Shown: positions 47,056-56,192, counted from the first letter of the stretch. The stretch is 64,000 nucleotides of DNA from Candidatus Nanopelagicales bacterium (GCA_018402235.1 JAGYJJ010000004.1:62001-126000); one strand, 5' to 3'. Notes: generated by a model from the letters alone, not told the origin. Program-made: numbers and translations.

Positions 47056-48152
47056 TGCGCCATCGCCCCGATCTCGGGTTGGCGCATGTACTGCCATCGG
47101 CCGCCGCCGGATTGGGTGCTTCCGGTTTTGTCGACGATCTTGGGGTCGGATCGTGCACCGTGGCAGTCGTGTGTCTCGTCGATGGTCTCGGGGCGGAACT
47201 CATTGAAGATCACGCCGCGCTTTTCGATTCGCTTGCGGACGCAGAAGGCGGGTCCATCGAGGCAGCTTTTCCGACCACAACTCCCACTGGTCTGGCTACC
47301 TTGGGCACTGGACGCACTCCAGGGCAACACGGCATTGTGGGCGCCTCGTTTTGGCTGCCTGAAGAAAAGGAGGTGCTAAGCCCCTTGCACTGGGGGCATA
47401 ATCCCGCGCCGCTGGCAGTTCAACCTGAGGCCACCGTATTCGAGCGTCTGCGAGACGTGGGGATTCCCTCTGCAACGATCGCACCCCAGACCTACAGTCG
47501 ATCAGGTTTGACGTTGGCTGTGTTGCGTGGTTCGCAGTATTACTCAGCAGACGACGTCAACGACCGCACCGCCCGCCTTCGCGAGGTGCTAACAGGGAAA
47601 CGACCATCGCTTGTGTACGTGTACTGGTCAGCACTTGATCGGGCGGCGCACGAGTTCGGCATCACCTCACCCGAATGGCGACGAGCTGCCAGTGATGTGA
47701 ATTCGTTGCTGTGGCAGATTCGCCAGGAGCTGCCCACCGATGGGGTGCTGCTGGTCACCGCCGATCACGGCATGGTCGATTGCGTCGACCGTGTGTGGAT
47801 CGAGGACCAGCCACTGCTGACGGTGGGCGTTCGGGTCATTGCCGGTGAGCCGCGAATGCGTCACATCTACGTCGATCCCGAATACGACACGGTTGATGTG
47901 GTTCGTCGATGGCAGGAGGTCATGGGCGCCCAGGCGCGAGTAGTTGAGCGACACGAAGCGATTGCCTCGGGGCTATTTGGCCACGTTGAACCTGGAATTG
48001 ATGAACGTATTGGGGACTTTATTGCCATTGCCCAAGGGGGTGCCATCATGGCCAGCCGAACCTTCGACGAGCGTGTATCCCGCTTGCGTGGTCACCACGG
48101 AGCCCTGACTGATGCCGAAAGGCGTGTACCCGGATTGGTGATTCGTGGGTGA
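47055..48152 (+). CDS. Alkaline phosphatase superfamily nucleotide pyrophosphatase/phosphodiesterase
   Basis: A 365-residue protein of the type I phosphodiesterase/nucleotide pyrophosphatase group. Metal-site and nucleophile regions: VCLVDGLGAELI, FPTTTPTGLATLGTGRTPGQ (catalytic Thr) followed by HGIVGASFW, SALDRAAHEFG and VTADHGMVDC. No signal peptide, so it is probably cytoplasmic. It sits between DUF5998 and tdk in a conserved actinobacterial block. ATG 47055. Confidence 0.88.
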   Translation: MRHRPDLGLAHVLPSAAAGLGASGFVDDLGVGSCTVAVVCLVDGLGAELIEDHAALFDSLADAEGGSIEAAFPTTTPTGLATLGTGRTPGQHGIVGASFWLPEEKEVLSPLHWGHNPAPLAVQPEATVFERLRDVGIPSATIAPQTYSRSGLTLAVLRGSQYYSADDVNDRTARLREVLTGKRPSLVYVYWSALDRAAHEFGITSPEWRRAASDVNSLLWQIRQELPTDGVLLVTADHGMVDCVDRVWIEDQPLLTVGVRVIAGEPRMRHIYVDPEYDTVDVVRRWQEVMGAQARVVERHEAIASGLFGHVEPGIDERIGDFIAIAQGGAIMASRTFDERVSRLRGHHGALTDAERRVPGLVIRG

Positions 48153-48176
48153 TGCCAACTGTGGCAGCATGCCCCC

Positions 48177-48830
48177 GTGGCTGAGCTCGTCTTCTACGCA
48201 GGGACGATGGACTGTGGAAAGAGCACCCTGGCGCTGCAGACCGATCACAATCACAGTTCCCGCGGTCGAACCGGACTGGTCTTCACGCGGCTAGATCGCG
48301 CCGGCGAGTCGCTATTGTCGAGCAGACTGGGATTGGCTGTGCCGGCCATCGAAGTCGGGGACGATTTCGACTTCCGTCGCTACGTTGTTGATCGTTTAAG
48401 CGTGGGGGCGCGAATCGATTACATCATCTGCGACGAAGTCCAGTTCTATAGGGAGGAACAGGTAGACCAGCTTGCTCGACTCGTCGACGAACTAGCCATC
48501 GACGTATTTGCTTTCGGCATCATGACCGATTTCCGAACGCATCTGTTTCCAGGATCGCGTCGCCTTGTGGAACTCGCGGATCGCACTCAGGTGCTGCAGG
48601 TTGAAGCCTTGTGCTGGTGTGGGGCGCGAGCGATTCACAACGCGCGGACGATCGACGGCATCATGACCACCGAGGGCGATCAGGTGCTGGTCGGAGACGT
48701 GAGTTCAGGCGGCGGCGACGGCGCGCCGGCCTATGAAGTTCTGTGTCGGCGCCATTATCGAACTGGCCTGACCGCCAAGCGTGCCGGGGTTGAGCATATG
48801 TCGAAGGCGCCATTGCCCTTCGACGTCTGA
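48177..48830 (+). CDS. tdk: Thymidine kinase
   Basis: Phosphorylates thymidine for salvage. The 217-residue type II enzyme has the P-loop YAGTMDCGKSTLALQ, the catalytic-Glu region CDEVQFYREEQVDQL, VFAFGIMTDFRTHLFPGS and zinc-site cysteines (LCWCGARAIHNAR, EVLCRRHY). GTG 48177. It is convergent with sepH, six bases away. Confidence 0.95.
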   Translation: MAELVFYAGTMDCGKSTLALQTDHNHSSRGRTGLVFTRLDRAGESLLSSRLGLAVPAIEVGDDFDFRRYVVDRLSVGARIDYIICDEVQFYREEQVDQLARLVDELAIDVFAFGIMTDFRTHLFPGSRRLVELADRTQVLQVEALCWCGARAIHNARTIDGIMTTEGDQVLVGDVSSGGGDGAPAYEVLCRRHYRTGLTAKRAGVEHMSKAPLPFDV

Positions 48831-48836
48831 GGAGGC

Positions 48837-49574
48837 TTAGTCCTCCGGGCGTGAGGCCCCAAACAAGATCTCATCCCAACTCGGGACGCTCGCCCTGCCT
48901 TTCTTGCCCTTGGCTCGCTTGGCCCGACGAGGGGACGTGGAAACCTCGGACTGTTCGATGAGAGCTTCTTGTTCGACGCGCTCGTCCGTAGGTTCTGGTG
49001 TGGGCGGTGTGCGGGTAACGGGATTTGAGGTGACCGACACCAGCCGTGGACGGGGGGCGTCCACGGCCTCATCGTTTTCCACCGAAGGTTCAGCGACAGG
49101 GACCTGATCAGAAAGCGGCCCTTGTGAATCATGAGCGGGTGACGTGCTGGTCTCAGCAACGGCACTTGGACCACCGCCCATCAGAGCGCGGGCACTCTCG
49201 TCTTGGGGGTGCACAGTTCGGCCTACCGTCTCGTACGTCCACACACCAACCGCTGAACCGCGATGAGTAGCCGTCACTACCCAGCGAGCGTCGTCGGTGC
49301 GGTGAGCATCCCAAGTGATGTCATCTGGGTCTGCGGACAGGCGCGTGAGAACGGATTCTTCCAACGTCGATCCACCCCGTGACCGGCTGATTTCAACGGC
49401 GCGAGCCTGCTCGGCCACGTATGCCCGTTCTCCTAGCGGAGGCTGCGCATACCGGGTCACCTTGTCCAGGGGCCAGCCCGTTTCGGCAGCAACGACCTCA
49501 GGCGACGCGCCGGCTCGGACGCGAGCTTGGATCTGTCGCGGGCTCAGCGGTTGCAGGGCGAACTCCTTGTGCAA
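48837..49574 (-). CDS. sepH: Septation protein SepH, N-terminally shortened
   Basis: SepH stimulates FtsZ assembly in actinobacteria. The DUF3071 core is clear: LSPRQIQARVRAGASPEVVA (helix-turn-helix-like), PPLGERAYVAEQARAVEI, ITWDAHRTDDARWVVTATHR and GRTVHPQDESARALMGG, followed by a long disordered Pro/Glu/Val-rich tail and a basic C-terminus (RRAKRAKGKKGRASVPSWDE). Known SepH proteins have some 60-80 further residues before this core; here that space is taken by the end of the MFS gene (stop 49690). TTG 49574 is the likeliest start. Either a short form or a damaged 5' end. Confidence 0.82.
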   Translation of the reverse strand: MHKEFALQPLSPRQIQARVRAGASPEVVAAETGWPLDKVTRYAQPPLGERAYVAEQARAVEISRSRGGSTLEESVLTRLSADPDDITWDAHRTDDARWVVTATHRGSAVGVWTYETVGRTVHPQDESARALMGGGPSAVAETSTSPAHDSQGPLSDQVPVAEPSVENDEAVDAPRPRLVSVTSNPVTRTPPTPEPTDERVEQEALIEQSEVSTSPRRAKRAKGKKGRASVPSWDEILFGASRPED

Positions 49575-49689
49575 GTAGCCATGAAGGCAACTCCATGGGC
49601 GTGGATTACCGAAACCTACCGCGTGGCGGCGCTGCGCGGGGCTACCTGGGGCGTGGTTTCCCCCATGAATGATCGCGGTGAGCCGAGAT

Positions 49690-50979
49690 TTACACCCCGG
49701 GAGGGTGGGGTCCAGGCAGTGGATCGTCATTCCAGGAGACAACTGGCTCCACGGTGAGGTCTTCGGCTGCGTTGGCATCTGCCGACTCGGATCGGGAGAG
49801 CGATCGGCTGGCTAATGCCAGGGTGGCGATGACGGCGCCGAAAATGGTGAGCGCCAACCCGGCACGCGTTCCAAAGGAGTCGATCACTAGACCGGCTCCC
49901 GATGACCCAAGTGCGAAACCTGCTGCGAGGCCGGAATTGGTCCAGGTCAAGCCCTCGGTCAGATGCTTGCGGGGGACCAGCCGACTCGCCAAGGTGAATA
50001 TTCCGATAAGTGCCGGGGCGACACTGAAGCCGGCGAGAGCTACTACCACAACTAAGAATGCGTTGCTGCGTGCGAACGGCATAGCCAAGGTGACCAGGAG
50101 CAGCACCATGGCGGCGATGCGCGGATGCCAATGCAGTGGGCCCGGCCACGCTCTGCTGCCGTACAAGATCCCCCCGATCATCGAGGTTCCGGCGAACGTT
50201 GCCAGCACCACGCCGGCAAATGCGCCGGTGCCTTGGTCGGCGGTAAACGCCACAACGCCAACGTCCACTGTCCCGAAAACTGTTCCCAGGCCGATAGCTG
50301 CCAGCACGAGTGGTCTCAGCCCGGGTAGACGAACGACTGCCCACAGTGAAGTTCGCACTTCGGTGGTGTGGTGCGGAGGTGGAGCCGATGAACGAGCAGC
50401 GGCCAACCACAACGATCCGATGAGCGCCAAAATGGCCGCTAAGAACAGTGGTGTTCCAAAACCAAAGGAAAATGCCACGGCCGTGGTGATGACAGGTCCA
50501 ACTGTGAAAACCGCCTCGTCCAGGATGCTCTCCCAGGCGAAACCAACACGCACCATGGACGGGTTAACCGAAACATAGCTCCAGCGTGCGCGCACGTAGG
50601 AACCGATTGCCGGAGTCGTGGCACCGGCAATGAGCACAAGAAGAATCTGCACGGGTCGGGCAAGTCCGGCTAGTACCGATGCGGTGAAAAGGGCCAAAGA
50701 TCCACTGTGGGCAAATGCCAGTACGCGAAGTACTCCGGCTTGTCCAATACGGTCGGCGATGCGGCTACTGATGATGCTCACCAAGCCAGCCGTTATGGCC
50801 AAAAGGGCGCTCAGCACCCCGGCGTACGCGTAGGAACCGGTTTCGTTCGAGACCAGTAAGACGATCGCGAGTGCGTTCATGGCGACCGGTAGCCGTCCGA
50901 TGAGGCCGGCGCTGGTGAACGTCCGAACGCCGTGGTGGCCAAGGGCGAACCGGTACCCGTGTGCAGACTCTGTCGCCAT
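49690..50979 (-). CDS. MFS transporter
   Basis: A 429-residue major-facilitator protein with about 12 membrane helices. The loop after helix 2 reads SRIADRIGQAGVLRV, a typical MFS motif A relative, and YVRARWSYVSVNPSMVRVGF follows helix 4. The C-terminal tail is acidic and cytoplasmic. Likely a small-molecule exporter; the substrate is unknown. ATG 50979. It is divergent from the inositol-phosphatase-like gene and upstream of sepH on the same strand. Confidence 0.88.
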   Translation of the reverse strand: MATESAHGYRFALGHHGVRTFTSAGLIGRLPVAMNALAIVLLVSNETGSYAYAGVLSALLAITAGLVSIISSRIADRIGQAGVLRVLAFAHSGSLALFTASVLAGLARPVQILLVLIAGATTPAIGSYVRARWSYVSVNPSMVRVGFAWESILDEAVFTVGPVITTAVAFSFGFGTPLFLAAILALIGSLWLAAARSSAPPPHHTTEVRTSLWAVVRLPGLRPLVLAAIGLGTVFGTVDVGVVAFTADQGTGAFAGVVLATFAGTSMIGGILYGSRAWPGPLHWHPRIAAMVLLLVTLAMPFARSNAFLVVVVALAGFSVAPALIGIFTLASRLVPRKHLTEGLTWTNSGLAAGFALGSSGAGLVIDSFGTRAGLALTIFGAVIATLALASRSLSRSESADANAAEDLTVEPVVSWNDDPLPGPHPPGV

Positions 50980-51041
50980 GATCGGGCAGGCTAACGTGTT
51001 CCACGTCCGCAGACACATCTCAGATTCGCTGAAGGGTCACC

Positions 51042-51929
51042 ATGGCGCAGTTGTCTCCTGGACAATCATCCGAACGACCGATCCGAGCGCTTTCTGAAGT
51101 CCTCTCGTGGGATCCGTTGGCGGATCTCGCTTGGCGTGCGGCCAGCGAAGCGGCTGCGTTTTTGCATACCCAACGCCCTATGGATCTATCGGTGGAGACC
51201 AAATCGACACCAACAGACGTCGTCACCTCAATGGACAAGGCGGCCGAGCACCTGCTGCAGGAGCGGCTGATCGGGGAGCGACCAGGCGACGGGCTGCTAG
51301 GCGAGGAAGGAACGGACCGACCTTCGGAAACGGGAATCAGATGGGTAGTGGATCCCCTTGATGGCACCGTCAACTATCTGTATCGGATCCCGCACTGGGG
51401 AGTCTCGGTTGCCGCCGAGGACCAGGATCTAGGGGAAACAGTCGTGGGCGTCGTCATCACACCGGAGTCAGGCGAGGGGTTTGTCGGTATCCGCGGTCGA
51501 GGAGCGTGGCAGGTGACCGGGGATCTTGCCGAGCGACTGCGGGTGCGTGAATGCTCGGATCTAGGACAAGCCATGGTTGCAACCGGCTTCGGTTACGCCC
51601 AGGAACGACGACGCAACCAAGCCGAAGTGTTGCGGACGCTCATCACGTCGGTTCGCGATATCCGGCGCACAGGGTGTGCCGTGGCCGACTTCGCGTGGAT
51701 AGCCCAGGGGCGAACCGATGCGTACTACGAGCGCGGCCTCAACCCTTGGGATGTTGCAGCTGGCCTACTTATCGCCCAGGAAGCAGGTGCGGTGGTGAGC
51801 GACTTAGGTGGGGGCTCGGGGCCCGGCACTTTCTTGGTCTCTGTTCCTGGAGTTGCTCGGGAGTTGGAAGAATTGCTGGTTGAGGCAGGTATCCATCGAC
51901 CCGAGTCTGCGGGGGAGTTCCAGGGCTAG
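51042..51929 (+). CDS. Inositol monophosphatase family protein
   Basis: A 295-residue magnesium-dependent phosphatase: LLGEEG, WVVDPLDGTVNYLYRIPHWG (the metal-binding DPLDGT motif) and LNPWDVAAGLLIAQEAGA. Likely substrates are inositol phosphates or related sugar phosphates; in actinobacteria these feed mycothiol and phosphatidylinositol synthesis. ATG 51042. Its TAG shares the tetranucleotide CTAG (51926-51929) with the stop of the convergent gamma-carbonic-anhydrase gene. Confidence 0.93.
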   Translation: MAQLSPGQSSERPIRALSEVLSWDPLADLAWRAASEAAAFLHTQRPMDLSVETKSTPTDVVTSMDKAAEHLLQERLIGERPGDGLLGEEGTDRPSETGIRWVVDPLDGTVNYLYRIPHWGVSVAAEDQDLGETVVGVVITPESGEGFVGIRGRGAWQVTGDLAERLRVRECSDLGQAMVATGFGYAQERRRNQAEVLRTLITSVRDIRRTGCAVADFAWIAQGRTDAYYERGLNPWDVAAGLLIAQEAGAVVSDLGGGSGPGTFLVSVPGVARELEELLVEAGIHRPESAGEFQG

Positions 51930-52444
51930 TCGAGTCGACGCAAGTCGCGGTTGTACCAATGCGCATTGTGAACGTATACATCGACGGCAGCGTCAAACTC
52001 GCCGGCGGCGATGACCGCCTCGGTGATCCGTGCCGGAACGCCGAGCGCGCGCGCACCCTCGGGAACCACAGTTCCCGGCGACACAACAGCGCCGGCGCCC
52101 ACTAGGGCCTGGGGCCCAACATGGACCCGATGCAGGAGAACCGAGCCCGAACCGATGAGGGAGCCATCGTGGATGGTGCAACCTTCCAAATGGGCGTTAT
52201 GACCCACGACGCAGCGATCGCCCACCGTGGTATCAAGTTCCGCCGTGCAGTGGATAACGGTCCCGTCTTGGATCGATGTTTGGGCTCCTATCGTGATCCG
52301 TCCGTGGTCTCCTCGCAGAACGGCCGTCGGCCAGATGGATGATTCCGGGCCAATGTGAACATCGCCGATTACCACGGCGTCGGGGTGCACAAAGGCCGAT
52401 GGATCAATGCGCGGTTGCTTGTCGCCAAGTGCGTATACGGGCAT
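51926..52444 (-). CDS. Gamma-carbonic anhydrase-like hexapeptide protein
   Basis: A 172-residue left-handed beta-helix protein: YALGDKQPRIDPSAFVHPDA, IGDVHIGPESSIWPTAVLRG, TSIQDGTVIHCT and CVVGHNAHLEGCTI. The His residues in VIHCT and GHNAHLEG correspond to the zinc ligands of the gamma-CA/YrdA/PaaY family. Enzymatic activity is uncertain in this subgroup. ATG 52444 follows GGAGGATGGGG, which decides the start. Confidence 0.9.
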   Translation of the reverse strand: MPVYALGDKQPRIDPSAFVHPDAVVIGDVHIGPESSIWPTAVLRGDHGRITIGAQTSIQDGTVIHCTAELDTTVGDRCVVGHNAHLEGCTIHDGSLIGSGSVLLHRVHVGPQALVGAGAVVSPGTVVPEGARALGVPARITEAVIAAGEFDAAVDVYVHNAHWYNRDLRRLD

Positions 52445-52574
52445 GGCCCCATCCTCCTGCATGCGGGGCTCAGGCCGCAGTCGCGGTAGCGAAGGGGTGA
52501 CCCCGAGGGGCGAACTTTCGGGCAATGAGGCACAATCTGCGCGCAAGACCAGCCACTGAGGAGGGCACACGGCA

Positions 52575-52871
52575 ATGGCCACCGACTACGACGCGCCTCG
52601 CAAGACAGACGAGGAACTCGCCGAGGACAGCCTCGAGGAGTTGAAGGCTCGGCGCGCGGAAAAAACGGCGTCTGCCGTCGACGTCGATGAGGCCGAACTG
52701 GCCGAGAACCTCGAGTTGCCGGGGGCCGATCTCTCGGATGAGAACCTCACGGTCCGGGTAGTGCCGAAAAAGTCCGACGAATTCACCTGCATGTCGTGTT
52801 TTTTGGTCCACCACCGCAGTCAACTGGACCACGAGGGGAAGAGCGGTCCCATCTGTAAAGACTGCGCGTAA
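52575..52871 (+). CDS. DUF4193 family protein
   Basis: A 98-residue actinobacterial protein: MATDYDAPRKTDEELAEDSL, a variable acidic middle, then DEFTCMSCFLVHHRSQL and PICKDCA, two Cys-x-x-Cys pairs forming a likely zinc ribbon. It lies in the conserved block with DUF3093 and dut. Function unknown. Confidence 0.92.
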   Translation: MATDYDAPRKTDEELAEDSLEELKARRAEKTASAVDVDEAELAENLELPGADLSDENLTVRVVPKKSDEFTCMSCFLVHHRSQLDHEGKSGPICKDCA

Positions 52872-52895
52872 TGCCGGCGCGCTGTTCTACCCGGG

Positions 52896-53168
52896 CTATT
52901 CGTCCAATAGTCGGGCGGCACTTCTAAATATCAGTGCCTCAACTACCGTAGCAGTTGCGCCTGAGATTGCCGCCCAGGCGACGATGCTCGCCAAGGATGC
53001 CTGGCGATCCATGTTCGAGGGGGCATCCGATCCAGTCACGGAGCGGTAGATGCGAGCCAGAGCCTTACGGGCGACAAACGTGGCACCGAAGGCGAGTACT
53101 GGGGTCACGATGGCTGCCACCGGGGCTGAGGACCTCACTGAATTTGGGGTTGATTCCGCGCTGCTCAT
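52896..53168 (-). CDS. DUF4235-like small membrane protein
   Basis: A 90-residue protein with two predicted membrane helices (VAAIVTPVLAFGATFVARKA and IVAWAAISGATATVVEALIF), resembling the DUF4235 family common in actinobacteria. ATG 53168 is the only start that gives a family-like N-terminus; the open frame upstream overlaps the DUF3093 gene. It follows that gene by 25 bp on the same strand. Confidence 0.82.
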   Translation of the reverse strand: MSSAESTPNSVRSSAPVAAIVTPVLAFGATFVARKALARIYRSVTGSDAPSNMDRQASLASIVAWAAISGATATVVEALIFRSAARLLDE

Positions 53169-53193
53169 GGCATAACTGTTCCGCACCGGCTCA

Positions 53194-53685
53194 TTACTCG
53201 GACACCTGGGTGGACAACGCCTCGAGAAGTCTGTGGGGACGCCTAGTTGCGACGAGCCACGCCGAATGCGGATCGCCTGGATCTGCGACGCTGATGAGCA
53301 CTCCCGTCTTAGCGAACCACGCCGGGAGAACTTGGTACACGCGATCGCCCACAATCGCGTCTTGGCCGCGGCGAATAGTTGCGATTTCACCTCCGGCAAC
53401 GATTCGAGGATGCCGGCAATGGTCGCGGGGTAGGTGTGCTTGACCGCAACGGATTTCTTCGACCGTCACCTCGATCACCGGCGAAGACCTGATCACTGCG
53501 ACGAAGGTGATGCCGCCGAGTCCGATTGCCACGAGAAGTCCGATTGTTGAGCCCAATGCGGCGCCGTAGGCAATCGCGATCATCGCTATGAGCGCTGCGA
53601 CGACGAGCCACCAGAAAATCCCCGGAATCAGGCGCTCTCGATATTGAGCGATTTGTGGAGATGGTGGCGCGGGAGTTTGGGACAC
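53194..53685 (-). CDS. DUF3093 family membrane protein
   Basis: A 163-residue protein with two adjacent N-terminal membrane helices (IFWWLVVAALIAMIAIAYGA and IGLLVAIGLGGITFVAVI) and a soluble C-terminal domain (EIRCGQAHLP, AWFAKTGVLISVADPGDPHS), the DUF3093 pattern. It sits beside dut as in most actinobacteria. GTG 53685 gives VSQTPAPPSPQIAQYRERL; a GTG at 53703 is possible. Three 11-bp repeats lie just upstream. Function unknown. Confidence 0.88.
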   Translation of the reverse strand: MSQTPAPPSPQIAQYRERLIPGIFWWLVVAALIAMIAIAYGAALGSTIGLLVAIGLGGITFVAVIRSSPVIEVTVEEIRCGQAHLPRDHCRHPRIVAGGEIATIRRGQDAIVGDRVYQVLPAWFAKTGVLISVADPGDPHSAWLVATRRPHRLLEALSTQVSE

Positions 53686-53714
53686 GCGATCAGTGTGCCG
53701 CACGCGTCTGTGCC

Positions 53715-53747
53715 GTCTGATCGCCGTCTGATCGCCGTCTGATCGCC
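53715..53747. repeat. Three tandem 11-bp repeats
   Basis: GTCTGATCGCC occurs three times head to tail at 53715, 53726 and 53737, between the divergent DUF3093 (start 53685) and dut (start 53768) genes. The period is close to one helical turn and the position is the shared promoter region. Confidence 0.9.
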
Positions 53748-53767
53748 GAGATCGTTACAGTCGGCGG

Positions 53768-54220
53768 GTGGCGCAGGAGCGATCGATCGAAGTACTCGTG
53801 CAGCGGTTAGACCCCACGATGCCGCTCCCGCAGCGTGGGGGGCCAGGAGATGCCGGATGGGATCTGCGCTCACGCATCGACATCCGATTAGAACCGGGGG
53901 AGCGATCGTTGATACCTACCGGAGTGGCAATCGCACTACCGGCCGGACACGTGGCGCTTGTGCATCCACGCAGCGGGTTGGCATTGCGGTCGGGATTCAC
54001 TTTGGTGAATGCTCCGGGCACAATCGACGCCGGATACCGCGGGGAAATTGGTGTGGTTGGTATCAACACGGACTCGGAAGTGGCCGTAGAAATCACCCGG
54101 GGGGATCGCATTGCCCAATTGCTCGTTCAGCAGTTCCAAGCGATCGACTGGTGTGAAGTGCACGAACTCCCAGGTACCTGGCGTGGCGAGGGTGGCTTCG
54201 GCTCTAGCGGCATCAGGTAA
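53768..54220 (+). CDS. dut: Deoxyuridine 5'-triphosphate nucleotidohydrolase
   Basis: dUTPase hydrolyses dUTP to dUMP and keeps uracil out of DNA. All five motifs are present in the 150-residue product: DAGWDLRS, HPRSGLALRSG, TLVNAPGTIDAGYRGEIGV, GDRIAQLLV and the C-terminal GEGGFGSSG arm. GTG 53768. Downstream, after 29 bp, lies the DUF3710 gene as in other actinobacteria. Confidence 0.96.
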   Translation: MAQERSIEVLVQRLDPTMPLPQRGGPGDAGWDLRSRIDIRLEPGERSLIPTGVAIALPAGHVALVHPRSGLALRSGFTLVNAPGTIDAGYRGEIGVVGINTDSEVAVEITRGDRIAQLLVQQFQAIDWCEVHELPGTWRGEGGFGSSGIR

Positions 54221-54249
54221 CGTGGAGGTTCACGGATCGAGGAGAACAA

Positions 54250-55012
54250 GTGGGACTGTTTGGTCGGCGCGGCCAGGCTGCAGACGATGAGCCGGCGCTC
54301 ACGGAGTCGCAGCAATCGGAATCATCAAGTGATCCCATCATTTCAACCGAGTCTCCAGAGAGTCCCGTGCCGCCGGCTGACCCGGTGGGCGCCAATCGCA
54401 CGCTGGGCCCATGGGATGATGAGGATTCCTACCCCGACATCCCTCGAATCGATCTCGGCGGCCTGATCGTGCCGCAGTCCACGGAGTTTCGAATTCAGGT
54501 GCAGGCCGACCAGTCCTCGGGCGTCGTGAGCCAGGTGAGCTTTGTTACCGATACGTCTGCAGTGCAGTTGCAGCCATATGCAGCCTCCCGTTCTGGCGGC
54601 ATGTGGGAAGAAGTGCGAGGACAGATTTCTTCGCAGATAAACAAAAGTGGGGGCCTGGTAGAAGAGGTCGCTGGCCCGTTCGGCGTGGAATTGCGTGCAC
54701 AGGTTCAAGGTCAAGACGGCAAAGGCGCAGCCTGCTCGTTTTTGTGGTGTGGATGGGCCACGCTGGTTCCTGCGGTTGGTCTTCTTAGGGCAAGCCGCCC
54801 GAGATGCGGGTGCTGCGGCTGGCCTCGAGACTGCGGTCCGCGGCATTGTGGTGGTTCGCGGTGATCAAGCGATGCCCATGGGCAACGCTATTCCGATGCG
54901 GGTGCCGGTTGACCCTGATGCCAACGCAACTCCCGCTCCCACTCCGGCTGCGCCGGAGCGCCCAAGGATTTCGCTGCCCGAACGTGGCCCGGAAATTACC
55001 GAGATTCGCTAG
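54250..55012 (+). CDS. DUF3710 family protein, single frameshift
   Basis: Conserved actinobacterial protein (mycobacterial Rv2699c-like). The first frame carries MGLFGRRGQ, a Ser/Glu/Pro-rich disordered part, then LGPWDDEDSYPDIPRIDLGG and PYAASRSGGMWEEVRGQI. The second frame carries RFCGVDGPRWFLRLVFLGQA, VVRGDQAMPMGNAIPMRVP and the Pro-rich end. The two join if one base is dropped near 54728-54731, giving about 253 residues, the usual size. GTG 54250 follows GAGGAGAAC. Function unknown. Confidence 0.87.
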
Positions 55013-55046
55013 TGGACGCATTGCCGAACTGGGTGGTGGGTGCCCC

Positions 55047-55418
55047 GTGAGCATCGTGGGACGGACTTTCCGCCGACTCACCGAAAGTACCGATGAACGC
55101 GTGCTTCGGGAGTCGGCCGTTGACCATGAGCGTCGACACCCCGGTGAGGTGGTAGTTCCCATCCGTGCGTGCACGCCGGGGGAGCAGGTGACCATTTCGG
55201 GAACCATCACGAAGTTGGGTATCCGGCCTGAAGGAAGCGCTCCTGCCCTGGAAGTGGAGTTGCGCGATGAGACCGGCCACGTTTTCGTTGTGTGGCTTGG
55301 TCGGCGCCGGATTCCTGGGCTGCACGAGGGCCGCAATGTGGTGGTGCATGGCAGGCTGAATTGCGTGACCGATCATCCAACCATCTACAACCCGCGCTAC
55401 GAGCTATTGCCGAGTTGA
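55047..55418 (+). CDS. OB-fold nucleic-acid-binding domain protein
   Basis: A 123-residue protein with an OB-fold (VTISGTITKLGIRPEGSAP, DETGHVFVVWLGRRRIPGL, GRNVVVHGRLNCVTDHPTIY), the small protein that usually follows DUF3710 in actinobacteria. It starts FRRLTESTDERVLRES after the first few residues. GTG 55047; its TGA overlaps the DUF3159 start by one base. The biological role is unknown. Confidence 0.86.
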   Translation: MSIVGRTFRRLTESTDERVLRESAVDHERRHPGEVVVPIRACTPGEQVTISGTITKLGIRPEGSAPALEVELRDETGHVFVVWLGRRRIPGLHEGRNVVVHGRLNCVTDHPTIYNPRYELLPS

Positions 55419-56185
55419 TGCATGAGCAACTCAGTAGGCGATTTGATGACGAAACCGATCCCGAAACCGATCCCGAAACCGATCAGGAAACCACCGAGGG
55501 CGACGAAGCCGATCAAGCACGCGTGAGTGCGGCACCGGCGCAGGATCTCCAGGCCGAACGTCTCATCCTTGAACGGGCAATCGGGGGATGGCGCGGCATG
55601 ATCGATAGCGCATTGCCGACGGTTGTCTTCATCACGGTATATGTCATCGCAGCACGTGAGCTTGCGCCAGCTCTTATCGCCGCCGTGGCCGTGGGTGTCG
55701 CGTTGGCGGGGTATCGACTGGTACGACGCCAAAGGTTGCAACAGGTGCTAACCGGTTTCCTTGGCCTAGCGATAGCCGCAGGCTTTTCCGCCGTAACTGG
55801 TCAGGCGGAGAACTTCTTCCTGCCCGGTCTCGTTACGAACATCGTGTACGGCACGGCATTCTTCGTCTCCATTTTGGTGGGGTGGCCCTTACTCGGAGTG
55901 GCGATGGGCTATCTGACAGGCGATGGCACCGCGTGGCGATCTGATCGAACCCTTGTCCGCACCTACGCAGCCGCATCCTGGATCTGGGTCGGGGTGTTTT
56001 TCGGGCGACTGATGGTTCAAGGACCTTTGTACCTAGCTGAATCCATTGAGTTGCTTGGGGTTGCTCGCGTGGTGATGGGATGGCCACTTTTCCTTGCCGG
56101 CGCCTACCTCACGTATCGCGTTTTGGCTCCTGTTTATCGCGCCAAGCGCATGACAGCCGATGGCCACCAAGCGCCGGAAAACTAG
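55418..56185 (+). CDS. DUF3159 family membrane protein
   Basis: A 255-residue protein with a short acidic N-terminus and about six membrane helices; family motifs are GWRGMIDSALPTVVFITVY, SAVTGQAENFFLPGLVTNIV and GVFFGRLMVQGPLYLAE. The N-terminal acidic stretch is encoded by 12-bp tandem repeats (55451-55486). ATG 55418 overlaps the previous stop. Function unknown, always found near dut and DUF3710. Confidence 0.9.
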   Translation: MHEQLSRRFDDETDPETDPETDQETTEGDEADQARVSAAPAQDLQAERLILERAIGGWRGMIDSALPTVVFITVYVIAARELAPALIAAVAVGVALAGYRLVRRQRLQQVLTGFLGLAIAAGFSAVTGQAENFFLPGLVTNIVYGTAFFVSILVGWPLLGVAMGYLTGDGTAWRSDRTLVRTYAAASWIWVGVFFGRLMVQGPLYLAESIELLGVARVVMGWPLFLAGAYLTYRVLAPVYRAKRMTADGHQAPEN

Positions 56186-56192
56186 CTCAGGC

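Noticed and set aside
49581..49757. A small plus-strand frame starting MKATPWAWITETYRVAAL that looks protein-like
   Set aside because: It is antisense to the sepH start and the end of the MFS gene, has no ribosome-binding site, and its look follows from the opposite strand's codon bias.
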